Origin: Triticum aestivum
Taxonomy: Eukaryota > Streptophyta > Magnoliopsida > Poales > Poaceae
Direction: 5' to 3'
NCBI RefSeq assembly: GCF_018294505.1
Contig: NC_057810.1
Span: forward strand, 704,773,095 to 704,837,094
Length of the DNA: 64,000 nt
Shown here: piece after piece, positions 34,001-45,204 of the stretch
How the letters are laid out: each line of letters opens with the position of its first letter
Numbering within the stretch: the first letter of the stretch is position 1
Translations under genes and position numbers: made by a program
The notes under the pieces: model-generated
What the model saw: the letters and a program-made list of their open reading frames with translations, nothing else
Database searches by the model: none
What the model was told of the DNA's origin: nothing

Positions 34001-34689
34001 GAGGATCGCCGAGTAGGATTATGCTATGCGATGCTAGTTGGAGGACTACAACCTACTTCTTGTACATGCTGCAAGACGGAGGCTGCCAGAAGCGTAGTCT
34101 TCGATAGGACTAGCTATCCCCCTCTTATTCTGGCATTTTGCAGTTCAGTCCATCGATATTGCCTCTTTACACATATACCCATGCATATGTATTGTAGATC
34201 CTAGCTTGAGAATACTTTGGATGAGTACTCATGGTTGCTTTTCTCCCCCCTTTTCCCCCTTTCCTTTCTTCCTGGTTGTCGCAACCAGATGCTGGAGCCC
34301 AGGAGCCAGATGCCACAGTCGATGACGACTCCTACTACACTGGAGGTGCCTACTACTATGTGAAGGCCGTCGACGACGACCAGGAGTAACTTAGGAGGAT
34401 CCCAGGCAGGAGGCCTGCGCCTCTTTCGATCTGTTTCCCATTTTGTGCTAGCCTTCTTAAGGCAAACTTGTTTAACTTATGTCTGTACTCAGATATTGTT
34501 GCTTCCGCTGACTCGTTTAAGTTCGAGCACTTGTATTCGAGCCCTCGAGGCCCCTAGCTTGTAATATGATGCTTGTATGACTTATTTTTACTTTTAGAGT
34601 TGTGTTGTGATATCTTCCCGTGAGTCCCTGATCTTGATCGTACACACTTGCGTGCATGATTAGTGTACGGTCAAATCGGGGGCATCACA
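31019..34689 (+). mobile_element. Solo LTR of a long-LTR retrotransposon
   Basis: The 3671-bp block starts TGTGATGCC and ends GGCATCACA, a perfect 9-bp inverted terminal repeat. The target duplication TCCAC is perfect (31014-31018 and 34690-34694). There is no primer site, polypurine tract or second LTR, so this is a solo LTR left by recombination. LTRs of this length recall the LARD/Sukkula class of Triticeae, but the family name is not verified. The body has an AT-rich start, a CpG-rich zone (31480-32200), an AT-rich zone (32260-32410) and exon-like segments near its 3' half. Confidence 0.92.
32899..34389 (+). other. Exon-like coding segments with GC-AG intron inside the solo LTR
   Basis: Segment one (32899-32973) follows a strong acceptor (CTTCTCTCCGGTAG) and reads YETDAAAAQFDYGVDDSSF and on to PEQP. 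It ends at CCAG|GCAAGC, a GC-type donor. Segment two (34289-34389) follows a very strong acceptor (pyrimidine tract then CGCAACCAG). It continues in the same frame with an acidic, Tyr-rich tail (VDDDSYYTGGAYYYVKAV, DDDQE) to TAA at 34387-34389. Both segments share Asp/Tyr-rich composition unlike the surrounding DNA, and the frames match exactly across the intron. The 5' exon and start are not resolved. No family is recognised. Confidence 0.45.
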
Positions 34690-34694
34690 TCCAC

Positions 34695-35592
34695 CTGGTT
34701 TCCACCACGAAGACAGCGAGGATGGTGGCGGCGGTCCGTCGCTCGTGCATGAAGAGTACCATCCCGAACCCCTTTCTTCGCAGCAGAGGGAAGAACTTCG
34801 TCACCGCAACATGGATGCACTCCACACGCCCATCGTTGGAGAAACCCCCGAGGCTCGGGCCTTGGAAGAGGTGTGCCTGGCTAATTTGGCTGAGCGCACT
34901 CGACTAGAGAACCTTCAACGCGCTCTTGACGAGCGTGCTCGGGAGCGGGTCCCTGAGTCCAGCTGACGACAACTTTTTCCGCCTCCACCTAAGGTATACC
35001 ACACTCCGATCCAAAATCTCACAGCTGCAGCCCGAATAGCAGAGTCAATTCAACCTTCCCAGTCAGATGCTGGCAGAGGTTTGATGCAGATCCGGGCCTT
35101 GCTCCGGGCAGTAGGAGAGCAGAACATAGCAGTGTCTCAGTCGCAGATTAGGATTCACATCAGATCCGTAGTAGCGGATACAGTTCAGTCGGCCCACAGC
35201 CCAAGATCGCCCCTACGGCGTGAAGGCCGTGGACAGTATGATCATCGACTCGACCGCGACAATCGTTGTCGAGTGCCCACGCCTCCTCCGAGGAGTGCAT
35301 CATATGTGCCTCGGCAGAACAATGACAGATGTCGTCACAGTGGCGAGTGCAGAGCACCAGTCAACCCAAGAGAGCCAGGCTTCGATGCGAGATCTATCCT
35401 CGTTCAAGGTCTAGTCGAACGGAACAGAGCACATAGAGAAGACCCTGGCAGAGATTGTCTAAGTGGTAGCAGAGTGCATGTTTCTGGTCCAGAGTGTTTC
35501 AGCAGAGCCATCAGGGCAGCGGTGATTCCTCCCAACTTCAGGTTGGCGATTGGAGTCAGTAAGTTTACTAGAGAGTCCAAGCCTGAAACTTG
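34695..35592 (+). pseudogene. Gypsy2 gag, middle part, with internal deletion
   Basis: The frame continues from before the solo LTR (PGFHHEDSEDGGGG, HEEYHPEPLSSQQREELRH). It is broken by a TGA near 34964, then open at 35081-35590 with polar, Arg-rich sequence. It reaches FTRESKPETW, the usual start of a Retrotrans_gag domain. The rest of that domain is missing: the protease region begins within about 30 bases. A 24-bp direct repeat (35593-35616 and 35649-35672) sits at the junction. Confidence 0.7.
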
Positions 35593-35616
35593 GCGTTGGT
35601 GGTCGACCCAGTGGTC

Positions 35617-36334
35617 ACCCTGCTCGCATAGCCACCATTGGGAGGCAAGCGTTGGTGGTCGACCCAGTGGTCGAAGGGACTAGACTGACCAAAGTGCTAA
35701 TGGATGGTGGAAGCGGCTTGAACATCCTTTATGATGAAACTTTGAAGGGGATGGGCATCCCGATGTCCAAGCTTAGCGAGAGCAACATGAGTTTCCATGG
35801 CGTTATCCCTGGAAAGAAAGCCGAATCACTCAGCCAGATCGCCCTTGACGTGGTTTTCGGAGATTACAAGAATTTCCGTAAGGAAAATTGACATTTGAAG
35901 TTGTGGATTTCCAGAGCGCTTATCACGCTATTTTGGGTAGGCCTGCCTACGCACGTTTTATGGCTCGACCATGTTACGTGTACCTCAAGTTGAAAATGCC
36001 TGGCCCCAGAGGTGTGATAACAGTCACTGGCAATCGGCAGAAGGCGGAGGAGTGCTTCTAGAAAGGTTCCAAAATTGCCGATGCGCAAATGTCAGTAGTC
36101 GAATTTCAAGAATATCAGAAAAATGCAGATCCGAGTGATTCGCTCCGAGCTAAGAAACCTGCCTTAGATTCTGCATTTTAGTCGTTTGGTGAAACGAAGC
36201 CGATTCATATTCACCCGACCGATCTCAATGCCGCACTGACTCATATATCAACGACACTCGACAACAAATAGGAAGAAGCGCTCATTCAGTTCCTCCGTGA
36301 GAACTGGGACATCTTTGCATGGAAACCTTCTGAC
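35617..36334 (+). pseudogene. Gypsy2 aspartic protease
   Basis: The frame reads DPVVEGTRLTKVLMDGGSGL then NILYDETLKGMGIP. After a frame shift near 35890 comes YHAILGRPAYARFM, the second conserved block. D-G-G is the active-site form, as in Gypsy1. A TAG near 36060 and further stops at 36180 and 36270 break the stretch up to the reverse transcriptase. Confidence 0.8.
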
Positions 36335-37987
36335 ATGCCGGGTGTACCCAGGGGACTGGCTGAGCACCGTTTGCGTGTCGACCCCAAAGTAAAGCCCGTC
36401 AAAGAGCATCTTCGGCGGTCCGCCGTGCAGAAGAGAAAGGCAATTGGTGAAGAAGTGGCTCGGCTCCTAGCAGCAGAGTTCATCCGCGAGATCTACCACT
36501 CCGAGTGGCTTGCCAATGTAGTCATGGTCCCTAAGAAGGACGATTCACTTCGTATGTGCATTGATTTCAAGCATATCAATCGGGCCTGCCCGAAAGATCA
36601 TTTCCCTCTCCCCTGCATCGATCAGATTGTTGACTCGATGGTGGGGTGTGAGCGCTTGTCTTTTTTAGATGCATATTCCGGGTATCATCAGATCCGACTG
36701 TATGGCCCCAATGAAATAAAAACAGCCTTCATCACCCCATTCGGGTGCTTCTACTATGTCACTATGCCATTTGGTCTTAAAAATGCCGGAGCCACATTCA
36801 TGAGAATGATTCAGAAGTGCCTGCTCACTCAAATCAGTCGGAATGTGGAAGCATACATGGATGACATTGTGGTCAAGTCTCGCAAAGGTTCCGACCTGCT
36901 GACTGACCTCGCAGAAACCTTTGCCAACCTAAGAAGGTACAATATCGAGCTTAATCCGTCAAAATGCACGTTCGGAGTTCCAGGTGGAAAGTTACTGAGT
37001 TTTCTCATTTTCGAACGAGGGATTGACGTTAATCTAGAAAAAGTTGATACCATCCTCCAAATGAAACGCCCTGTACGTGTGCATGATGTTCAGAAGCTGA
37101 CAGGTTGTTTGGCCGCGTTGAGTCGATTCATTTCTTGTCTCGGTGAAAAGGCCTTACCTCTTTACCGATCGATGAAGAAATCTGATAAGTTCGAGTGGAC
37201 TGAGGAAGCTGATGCAGTGTTTGTAGACCTCAAAACCCTGCTCTGCACCCAGCCGGTGCTCGCTGCGCCAATCAGCAAAGAGCCTTTACTGCTTTATATT
37301 GCAGCCACTGGACAAGTTGTTAGTACAGTACTCACGGTCGAGCGAGAAGAAGAAGGAAAGGCTTACAAGGTTCAGTGCCCAGTATATTATCTCTCTGAAG
37401 TTTTGACTCCATCCAAGCAAAGATATCCGCATTATCAGAAGCTTGTCTATGGAATCTACATGACCATGAAGAAGGTTGCACATTATTTATCTGGTCACTC
37501 CATTACAGTCGTCAGCGACGCACCATTATCTGAAATTTTGAACAATAGAGATGCAACTAGTCGAGTGGAGAAATGGGCGATTGAACTCCTTCCATTGGAT
37601 ATCAAGTTTGAGGCAAAGAAGGCTATCAAGTCCCAAGTAATCGCAGATGTCCTTGCTGAGTGGATTGAGCAGCAATTGCCGACTCAAGTTCACTCAGGGC
37701 ATTGGACTATGTTCTTCGATGGCTCCAAGATGCTGAATGGTCCAGGTGCTGGAGTAGTATTGGTATCTCCCCGTGGAGACAAGCTCAGCTATGTTCTCCA
37801 GATTCATTTTGATTCCTCCAATAACGAAGCTGAATATGAAGCACTTTTATACGGGTTGCGTATGGCCATTTCACTCGGCGTCCGTCGCCTCATGGTCTAC
37901 GGCGACTCAGATTTTGTGGTTAATCAAGTGATGAAAGAGTGGGATTTCAGAAGCCCGACCATGACTGGTTATTGCAATGAAGTATGA
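36335..37987 (+). pseudogene. Gypsy2 reverse transcriptase with two RNase H domains
   Basis: The open frame covers 550 codons. Reverse transcriptase motifs run in order: WLANVVMVPKKD, MCIDFKHINRACPKD, LSFLDAYSGYHQI, TAFITPFGCFYYVTMPFGL, and the catalytic YMDDIVVKS near residue 168. An RNase H of the usual Gypsy type follows (FEWTEEADAVF through YGIYMTMKKVAHYL). After a linker a second RNase H appears (MFFDGSKMLNGPGAGVV, NNEAEYEALLYGL, YGDSDFVVNQV) with its D-E-D acidic residues in place. Two RNase H domains mark the Tat lineage of plant Gypsy elements. A TGA ends the frame at 37985-37987, but the same frame continues after it into integrase, so the polyprotein is interrupted. Confidence 0.92.
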
Positions 37988-39417
37988 AAGCTGGAAAAGA
38001 AGTTTGAAGGGTTGGAGCTTCACCATATACCCCGACTGAAAAATCAAGCTGCAGATGAGTTGGCAAATATAGGTTCAAAGAGAGAGGCCATTCCCAGCAA
38101 TGTGTTTTTGGAGCATATTCATTCACCTTCAGTTCAGGAAGATCCTTTCACTGAGGAGTCTCCACAGCCTAAGAGCGCCACAGATCCGACTGAAGTCAAA
38201 ATCCCAGCCGTGGCCGACTTAGTCATGGAGGTTTTGGTCATCACTCCCGACTGGACAGTACCGTATGTTTCATACATTCTTAGGAAAGAGCTTCCACATG
38301 ATGAAGAAAGTGTAACTGGAGTCTGCCAGAAGTGCATCACACCAGAAGAAGGCCGAATGATCCTCAATGATATTCACTCAGGGACCTGTGGTCACCATGC
38401 GTCCTCTCGGACCATCGTGGCCAAAGCATACCGAGCCGGATTCTACTGGTCGCGTGCCAATAATATGGCGAAAGAAATAGTGGACAAATGTGGAGGTTGT
38501 CAGTTTTACTCCAACATGTCCCATAAGCCCGCGTCAGCTCTGAAGACTATCCCACACATCTGACCTTTCGCTGTCTGGGGATTGGACATGGTAGGATCTC
38601 TGAGGACTGGCAGGAGGGGATTTACCATGTGCTGGTAGCAGTCGACAATTTTACCAAATGGATTTAAGCCAAGCCTATTAAGAACCTTGAAGCAAGTGCA
38701 GCTGTAAGTTTCATCAAAGAATTGGTATTCATATATGGTGTTCCGCACAACATCATCATAGATAACGGGTCGAACTTCAACTCTGATGAAGTCAGAGTCT
38801 TTTGTGCTTCCCAAGACACAAGGGTCGATTACGCTTCGGTCGCCCATCCACAGTCGAATGGGCAGGCTGAAAGAGCAAATGGATTGATTCTCAAAGGACT
38901 GAAGCCCCGGTTAATGCATAACCTCAAGCATGCCGCGGGGGCCTGAGTCGATGAACTTCCATCAATGCTTTGGGGATTGATGACAAATCCTAATCAGTCG
39001 ACTGGGCGAACTCCTTTCTTCTTAGTCTACGGAGCTGAAGCCGTACTCCCGAGTGATCTGCTCCATAATGCGCCCCGAGTCGAGCTATTCTCAGAAGAAG
39101 AAGTAGAACAGGCTCGGCAAGATGCGGTCGATCTCCTGGAAGAAGAAAGAGAGATGGCCTTGATCCGGTCGACCATTTATCAACAAGATCTGCGTCGATT
39201 CCACGTCAGAAATGTAAGGGGTCGAGCATTTCAAGAAGGAGACTTGGTTCTTCGACTGGACCAGCAGAAACCACACAAGCTCGCTCCTGCCTGGGAAGGC
39301 CCTTCTGTCGTCACCAAAGTGCTCCACAATGGAGCATATCGTATTTTTAGTGTCGAGCACAACAAAGATGAGCTACGCACTTGGAATGCGGAACTACTCC
39401 GCCCCTTTTACTCTTAA
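37988..39417 (+). pseudogene. Gypsy2 integrase
   Basis: The H2C2 zinc-binding domain lies near 38330-38510 (HSGTCGHHASSRT, CGGCQFYSNMSHK). The catalytic core holds the acidic residues in WGLDMVG, IIDNGSNFNSDE and SNGQAERANG, i.e. a D,D,E arrangement split by frame shifts near 38563-38720. The C-terminal part, 38965-39417, is open (GRTPFFLVYGAEAVLPSD, FQEGDLVLRLDQQKP, GAYRIFSVE) and ends at TAA 39415-39417, the natural polyprotein end. Stops near 38563, 38640 and 38943 inactivate it. Confidence 0.9.
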
Positions 39418-39526
39418 AGTACTTAGTCTATTGAGATGTAATAAGAAGTACCTTTTAGTTTGATTATCAAAAGACATGATTTTACAGTCTTTCAAATGAT
39501 TGTTGTTCATTTTTTGCATGTTCCAG

Positions 39527-40670
39527 AATCCCCCAGTGGGTGCCTTAGCTGCAAATCCATTTCGACTAAGTTGGAGAAAAAATCCTACCGAGTGGTGAGC
39601 CAGCCTCTCACTCAGAGGCTTAGCTGCGAATCCGTTTCGCCTAAGTATAAAAAATCCTACCGAGTGGTGAGCCAGCCTCTCATTCGGGGGCTTAGCTGCA
39701 GTCCAGTACTCGCCTAAGTATAAAAAATCCTCCCGAGTGGTGAGCCAACCTCTCACTCGGAGGCTTAGCTGCAGTCCAGTACTCGCCTAAGTATAAAAAA
39801 TCCTACCGAGTGGTGAGCCAGCCTCTCACTCGGGTGCTTAGCTGCAGTCCAGTACTCGCCTAAGTATAAAAAATCCTACCGAGTGGTGAGCCAGCCTCTC
39901 ACTCGGAGACTTAGCTGCAGTCCAGTACTCGCCTAAGTATAAAAAATCCTACCGAGTGGTAAGCCAGCCTCTCACTCGGAGGCTTAGCTGCAGTTCAGTA
40001 CTCGCCAAAGTTTAAAAGGTCCTACCCAAACGGTACGGGTTGGTCACGACCCCCCCAGGGGTTGCACCGTCAAGAAGGAGGACGAGATTGTGAGTGCAAT
40101 CCTCTCACTCGGGGGCTTAGCTGCAGTCCAGTACTCACCTAAGTATAAAAAATCCTACCGAGTGGCGAGCAATCCTCTCACTCCGGGGCTTAGCTGCAGT
40201 CTAGTACTCGCCTACGTATAAAAAATCCTACCGAGTGGTGAGCAATCCTCTCACTCGGGGGCTTAGGTGCAGTCCAGTACTCGCCTAAGTATAAAAAATC
40301 CTACCGTGTGGTGAGCAATCCTCTCACTCGGGGGCTTAGCTGCAGTCCAATACTCGCCTAAGTATAAAAAATCCTACCGAGTGGCGAGCAATTCTCTCAC
40401 TCGGGGGCTTAGCTGCAGTCCAGTACTCGCCTAAGTATAAAAATCCTACCGAGTGATGAGCAATCCTCTCACTCGGGGGCTTTGCTGCAGTCCAATACTC
40501 GCCTAAGTATAAGAAATCCTATCGAGTGGTGATCAATCCTCTCACTCGGTGGCTTAGCTGCAGTCCAGAACTCGCCTAAGTTTGAGAAACCCAGCCGAAT
40601 GGTGCAGGTCGACCGCGACCCCTCCCCCCGGGGCTGCACTGTCAAGAAGAAGGACGAGATTGTGCGCACT
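39527..40670. repeat. 73-bp tandem array in Gypsy2
   Basis: Units of the type TAAAAAATCCTACCGAGTGG followed by TCTCACTCGG and a GCTTAGCTGCAGTCCAGTAC block repeat with a period of 72-73 bp. Marker AATCC positions are 39581, 39653, 39726, 39799, 39872, 39945, then 40151, 40224, 40297, 40370, 40442 and 40515. Each block of about six units ends with a different closing segment carrying TGCAC(C/T)GTCAAGAAG (about 40020-40110 and 40589-40670), so there is a higher-order period of about 570 bp. The array lies between the integrase stop and the 3' end of the antisense gene. Confidence 0.92.
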
Positions 40671-40978
40671 ACCAAAGGCTCATCCAACAGTCGACGTCAA
40701 GACCATTGTTGAGTGCCTTGCGATGAGCTGATCAATGCTACCAAAGGCTCATTCAACAGCTAATGACAAGGCTCGTCCCATGGGTCGACTGCGACCTCTT
40801 CCTCAGAAGCTGCATCAAGAGTACAAAAACAAATCCAAGAGAAGATAAACACGACATATTTAAAGGTTTCTAACCGCAGATTAAAGTACTCGGGCGTCAG
40901 GACCAAAGGAGTTTTATCGATTATAAAATCACTCAGCATTCCGTGGCAAATGAGGGCGAAGCATAATGTTTTTTTCAA

Positions 40979-43900
40979 TCACTCGGCAGGAGAAGGGCTG
41001 GCTGGATCGCAGAAGCTGTCGAGGTTGATGCTGTCAGCAATACGAGTGGCTGCCTCAAGGAAGGTGTCCATGAAGGTCTGGAAATAGTGCTTCTTAGTAT
41101 TGACAACCTTGAGGGTCGCCAGCTTGTCTTCTCTAGCCTCCTTGCAGTGCACTCGAACCAACGACAGAGCAACATCAGCTCCACAATGGGCAGATGACTT
41201 CTTCCACTCTTGCACTCGGCCAGGAATCTGATTGTGTCGAGTCATCAGCGACTCGAGGTCTTGAGAAAGTTTTGCCTGGGGCTAGAGTTCGGCATCCACT
41301 TGGGTCATTGCAGCCTTCAGTCGAGCCAGATAGGCAACAACATCGTCCAAGCGTGATTCCAATCGCAGCAAGTTCATTGCAACATCATCTTTTACGGGAC
41401 AATTGATGGGGTCAAGACCTATCTCGACCCACCCAGTTTTAGCTTTGAAGTCCTAGCAAAGTTCTTTTCCATCGTGAAAAACAATGAGTCGACAATACTG
41501 CAACATACTTCAATCGACGGTAATTAACCAGTCGAGTGACTATACCTTCAAGCTTCAGGACTAGTTTCGTAGCAAGTTGTCCCAGATAGGACTCTAACTT
41601 GCCCGTCTTAGCTCTGAGGCCTCGAACTTCGGTGGTCAGGTTATGCTTGTCCTTCTTCAGTTGCTGTACTTCTCGATTGGCGTCTGAGATGGCAGTCTTC
41701 AACTTCGTATTCTCCTCTTCCAACTTGCCGATTGAAGCCAGCTTCTGTTCTGCAAGCGTCATCTTCTCACATGCTTCCTTCTAAGCAGCAGCAAGGTCCT
41801 GGTCCTTCTTCTCCAAAGCTTCCTTCATTCTCTCTAAAGAAACAACACTCTTCAGACGATCTTGAAGTTGACAGTTTTCACTATGCACATCTGCTTGTGT
41901 GAAGTCACTTGGTTCAAAGAGACTGAAAGAAAAAAACAGTGAAAGACGCGAGCTACCAAGTATACAAGACAGTCGAATGGTTACCTCCCATGATGGCCGT
42001 CTCTTGTAGGGCAGTCTTGAGGTTCTTCTTTGCGAGTTCCAGATCGAGTTCACGCTGATATGCTTCTTCTTTAGCTCGGAAAGTCGAGCTCCAAGATCAC
42101 AAGACCTTTGCAGTTAGCGAGAGAAATATGCCAGTCGGCAAAAATAAGAGATAATGACAGTGAAAAGTTATTCTAAGACTACTGCCGAATCAAATATTCA
42201 ACAGTAGTCTTAGGGACTACACCCAGTGGGTGCACTTAGCGTGCCCCCACTGGTTTAGATCAACACTCAGCAGGGTCTGCCCAGCATGAGTCAAAAAAAG
42301 AGGGAAAAGGAGAAGGTTCTAAGACCTCAGCCGACTACCAGCAGTCGACCATGGTCTCGGAGACTACACCCAGTGGGTGCACTCGGCGTGCCCCCACTGG
42401 TCCAGACAGATTACTAAGACTCAGCTCGAGTCGAGTGAAGTGGAAGATTTCCTAAACTCTAAACAAAGGCACACCCCGGTGGGTGATCGGATATAAAACA
42501 ACATTCAAAAGTTCAAAAATTCAGTCGGAGTCCACTGACCTGAACATTGGTCTGCAGGGCAGTGCTGGTGTTGTAAGCCACCTGACTAGCCCCGTGCATC
42601 ACCTTCACCTGCTCCATGACAAGGTTCACCTGGTGAAGAGCCTCCCTGGCAGCACTCGGTGAGTCGTCTGGGGTCTGATATGCAGCAAAGAGTGATGGCT
42701 CCAAGACAGTCGAAGCTGCTACTGGGTCAGACGCGTGGAGTTGCACCGGAGCGGCAGGAGTCGGAGCAGTCGACCCCGATAGACGATCAGTCATCAGTGG
42801 GTTGGAAAAGTGATGTTGGTCCGAATCGGCTCTCCGGAGCGTTCGACCACCGGCTCAAGTGTCGGGGTCGACTGAGGGACTTGTACTTCAAGTCTCCTCC
42901 TGCTTGAGCCCCCACTCCTCTTCCTCCTCTCCTGTATAGGTGCTTCTTCTTCTTCACCGTTAGGGAGCACAACGACCTCTTGTGGAACTACAGAAAGAGA
43001 GAAATATCGGAGATTCAACCGACTAAAGATCCACTCGACTAAATGGAACCTGGTCGAATGAACATACCAGCTCGAGAGGTGGCCGCGTCGTCGGTCTCCT
43101 CGTATCCTGGCGCCTTGTCGATGTCCATGTCAGTAGCAGCAGAGGTGGGGCTAGAAAGATACATGATCCAGTTGGTCAGAACAAAAATTTCAGTCGGCCT
43201 ACATAAATACAAGTGAGATACTCACCCCAAAGCAACAGGGACGTCCATCTTGATCTGCGGCAAAGTCTTCCGAGCCTTTGGAGGAGCAACCTTGGGCTTC
43301 TTGGCGGTCTTCTCTGTCGGTTCTGGAGTCGATGTCCGAGTGCGTTTCTGAGCGTGGGGACCCAGAGCCACATTCTTCCCACACCCACCCGCCGGGTCAT
43401 GGTGCTGCTTGGATCGGCGTTCGGAGCGCGGCGGCGAGTTGACCTCTTCCTCGTCGTCCGACTCCTCGCTCTCCTCCTCCTACTCTTCATCCGAGGACTC
43501 CCATTCTCCACTTTCCTCTGTGCTGGCCTCTCCCTCCTGGTCCTGCTCCAGAGCAAGTTCGCCGTTGGGCATCGAATACATCTCAGTGAAAACCTACAAG
43601 ACAAGAAGTTGAGTAAAAGTCAGTCGAGATCAAGTACAGTCAGAACATATATGCAAGACAGTCGGAATAAGGAGCGTACCTTGTCGGACTGGTTGTCGTC
43701 GCTGAAGGGGACGACTCGCCTGGCTCCTCTGGGATTGTCCTGCTTACCTGTGATGCTCCTCAGCCACATGGCCACGGTCTTGGGCCGCAGTTCTTCTGGA
43801 TGGACCCAAGCAGTGTCGTTAGATCGGGAGTACAGCCACATGGGGTGGTCACGAGCCTGAAGAGGCTGGATGCATCGACTAAGGAACACTTCTAGCAGGT

Positions 43901-44672
43901 CCAGGCCAGTGACACCCTCCTTAATCAGTTGGACCACTCTCTCCACCAACATCTTCGTCTCCACGTTCTCAGCAGCAGTCACTTTCAGTGGAGCAGGAGT
44001 CTGGACACGGTCGAATGTGAAGTAGGGAAGGCCAGTCGACTGACCTGGAGTTGTGACGTCCTGGCAGTAGAACCTGGTCGACTGCCAGCCTCTGACCAAT
44101 TCGGGGAGAGTCATAGCATGGAAAGCACTCCTGTGGCTCTTCTGGATACCCAAACCCCCACACATCTGAATGACATGGGTCTTTGAGTCACTCGTTTTTG
44201 CCTTCTTAACCGACTGGGATCGGATGGTGAAGATATGCTTGAAAAGACCCTAGTGTGGTCGACACCCCAAAAAGTTTTCACACATCAACACGAACGCGGC
44301 CAGATACGTGATGGTGTTGGGAGAAAAATGGTGGAGTTGGGCACCAAACAAATTCAGGAATCCCCGGAAGAAGGGGTGCGGAGGGAGCGTAAAACCCCGG
44401 TCGATGTGAGTGGCAAGCAATACGCACTCACTCGGTCAAGGCTGCGGCTCCATCTCCCCTCCCGGCAGCCTTGCCGCCCCCTTGGCGATAAGGCCGGACT
44501 CCGCCATCTTGTCCAGATATTCTTGCCGGAGCGAAGACCGGATCCAATCGCCCTGGATCCAGCCCGGCGGCAGCCCTACACGCGATGACGACCCGCGGTT
44601 CTGCTTCTTGCCCTTTGCCGCCCCCGTCGTCTTCTTTGCGCGCTCTAGTGCAGCCGTCTTGTCCTTCACCAT
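40979..44672 (-). pseudogene. Antisense gene of Gypsy2 (Transposase_28-like)
   Basis: Read on the minus strand, the ATG at 44672 starts MVKDKTAALERAKKTTGAAK. The next blocks are LPPHPFFRGFLNLFGAQLH and CRPHWGLFKHIF near 44390-44230 (frame broken), then 44165-43620 (CGGLGIQKSHRSAFHAM, MWLYSRSNDTAWVHP). A basic and acidic Ser-rich segment is at 43600-43170 and a coiled coil at 41762-41560 (IGKLEEENTKLKTAISDANR). The C-terminal domain is at 41245-40979 (QEWKKSSAHCGADVALSLVR). The order matches the antisense gene of Gypsy1: conserved N-terminal domain, charged middle, coiled coil, conserved C-terminus. Splice-like junctions separate several blocks. Stops and shifts make it a pseudogene. Confidence 0.65.
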
Positions 44673-44779
44673 GGCGGCAGAGCGGCAGCGTCGAGAGCAG
44701 AAGAGCCGGGCGCGATGGAGAAGCGGAGAAAGGAGAAAGAGAAACAGGGGCACATAGTGCAGCCGCCTCGGCCCCGTCG

Positions 44780-44791
44780 CCTTATAAAAGG
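44780..44791 (-). promoter_or_regulatory. TATA-like element for the Gypsy2 antisense gene
   Basis: The sequence CCTTATAAAAGG lies about 110 bp upstream of the ATG at 44672, on the minus strand. The spacing matches that of the Gypsy1 antisense gene. Confidence 0.45.
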
Positions 44792-45192
44792 TTCCTTCCG
44801 AGTGACTGACGCGTGGGACCAGGCGATCCTGTCAAATCCCACAACAGTCGCACACAATGTACGTGGCGAAAAAGGTGGCACGGAAATCGAGGCATCACTG
44901 TTTATCTGCTCCGCCCACTTCGGCGCTTTCCGTCCCACGCGCTTCCCCGAAATTTCGTATCCCGTGAAATCCGGGATATGCTGCAGTCAATCGCGCCAAA
45001 GTTAATGCACTCTAATACATCACTCGGCAGACGATGCTAGATGTTCAGTCGACAATTCTCTGAATGGATCAAGGCAATTGAATCGATGCTGAAGTACCAA
45101 CATGAGTTTTCCATCTAGCAGAAAACGCTCGCGAAAGTGCAAAGCTCAGAACAAGTTCAACTTCAACCTACTTTCCACTCGAACCTTAATCC
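44792..45192. other. Gypsy2 region between antisense promoter and polypurine tract
   Basis: About 400 bp with no gene. It probably holds upstream regulatory DNA for the antisense gene; no clear motif was recognised. Confidence 0.4.
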
Positions 45193-45204
45193 ATTCGGGG
45201 CTAT
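45193..45204 (+). other. Gypsy2 polypurine tract
   Basis: ATTCGGGGCTAT abuts the 3' LTR start TGATGAGG. It corresponds to TTCAGGGGCTAC in Gypsy1. Confidence 0.7.

Noticed and set aside
39527..40670. Regular repeats that could be taken for a CRISPR-like array
   Set aside because: Units are directly adjacent at 73 bp with no unique spacers, and the context is a plant retrotransposon.
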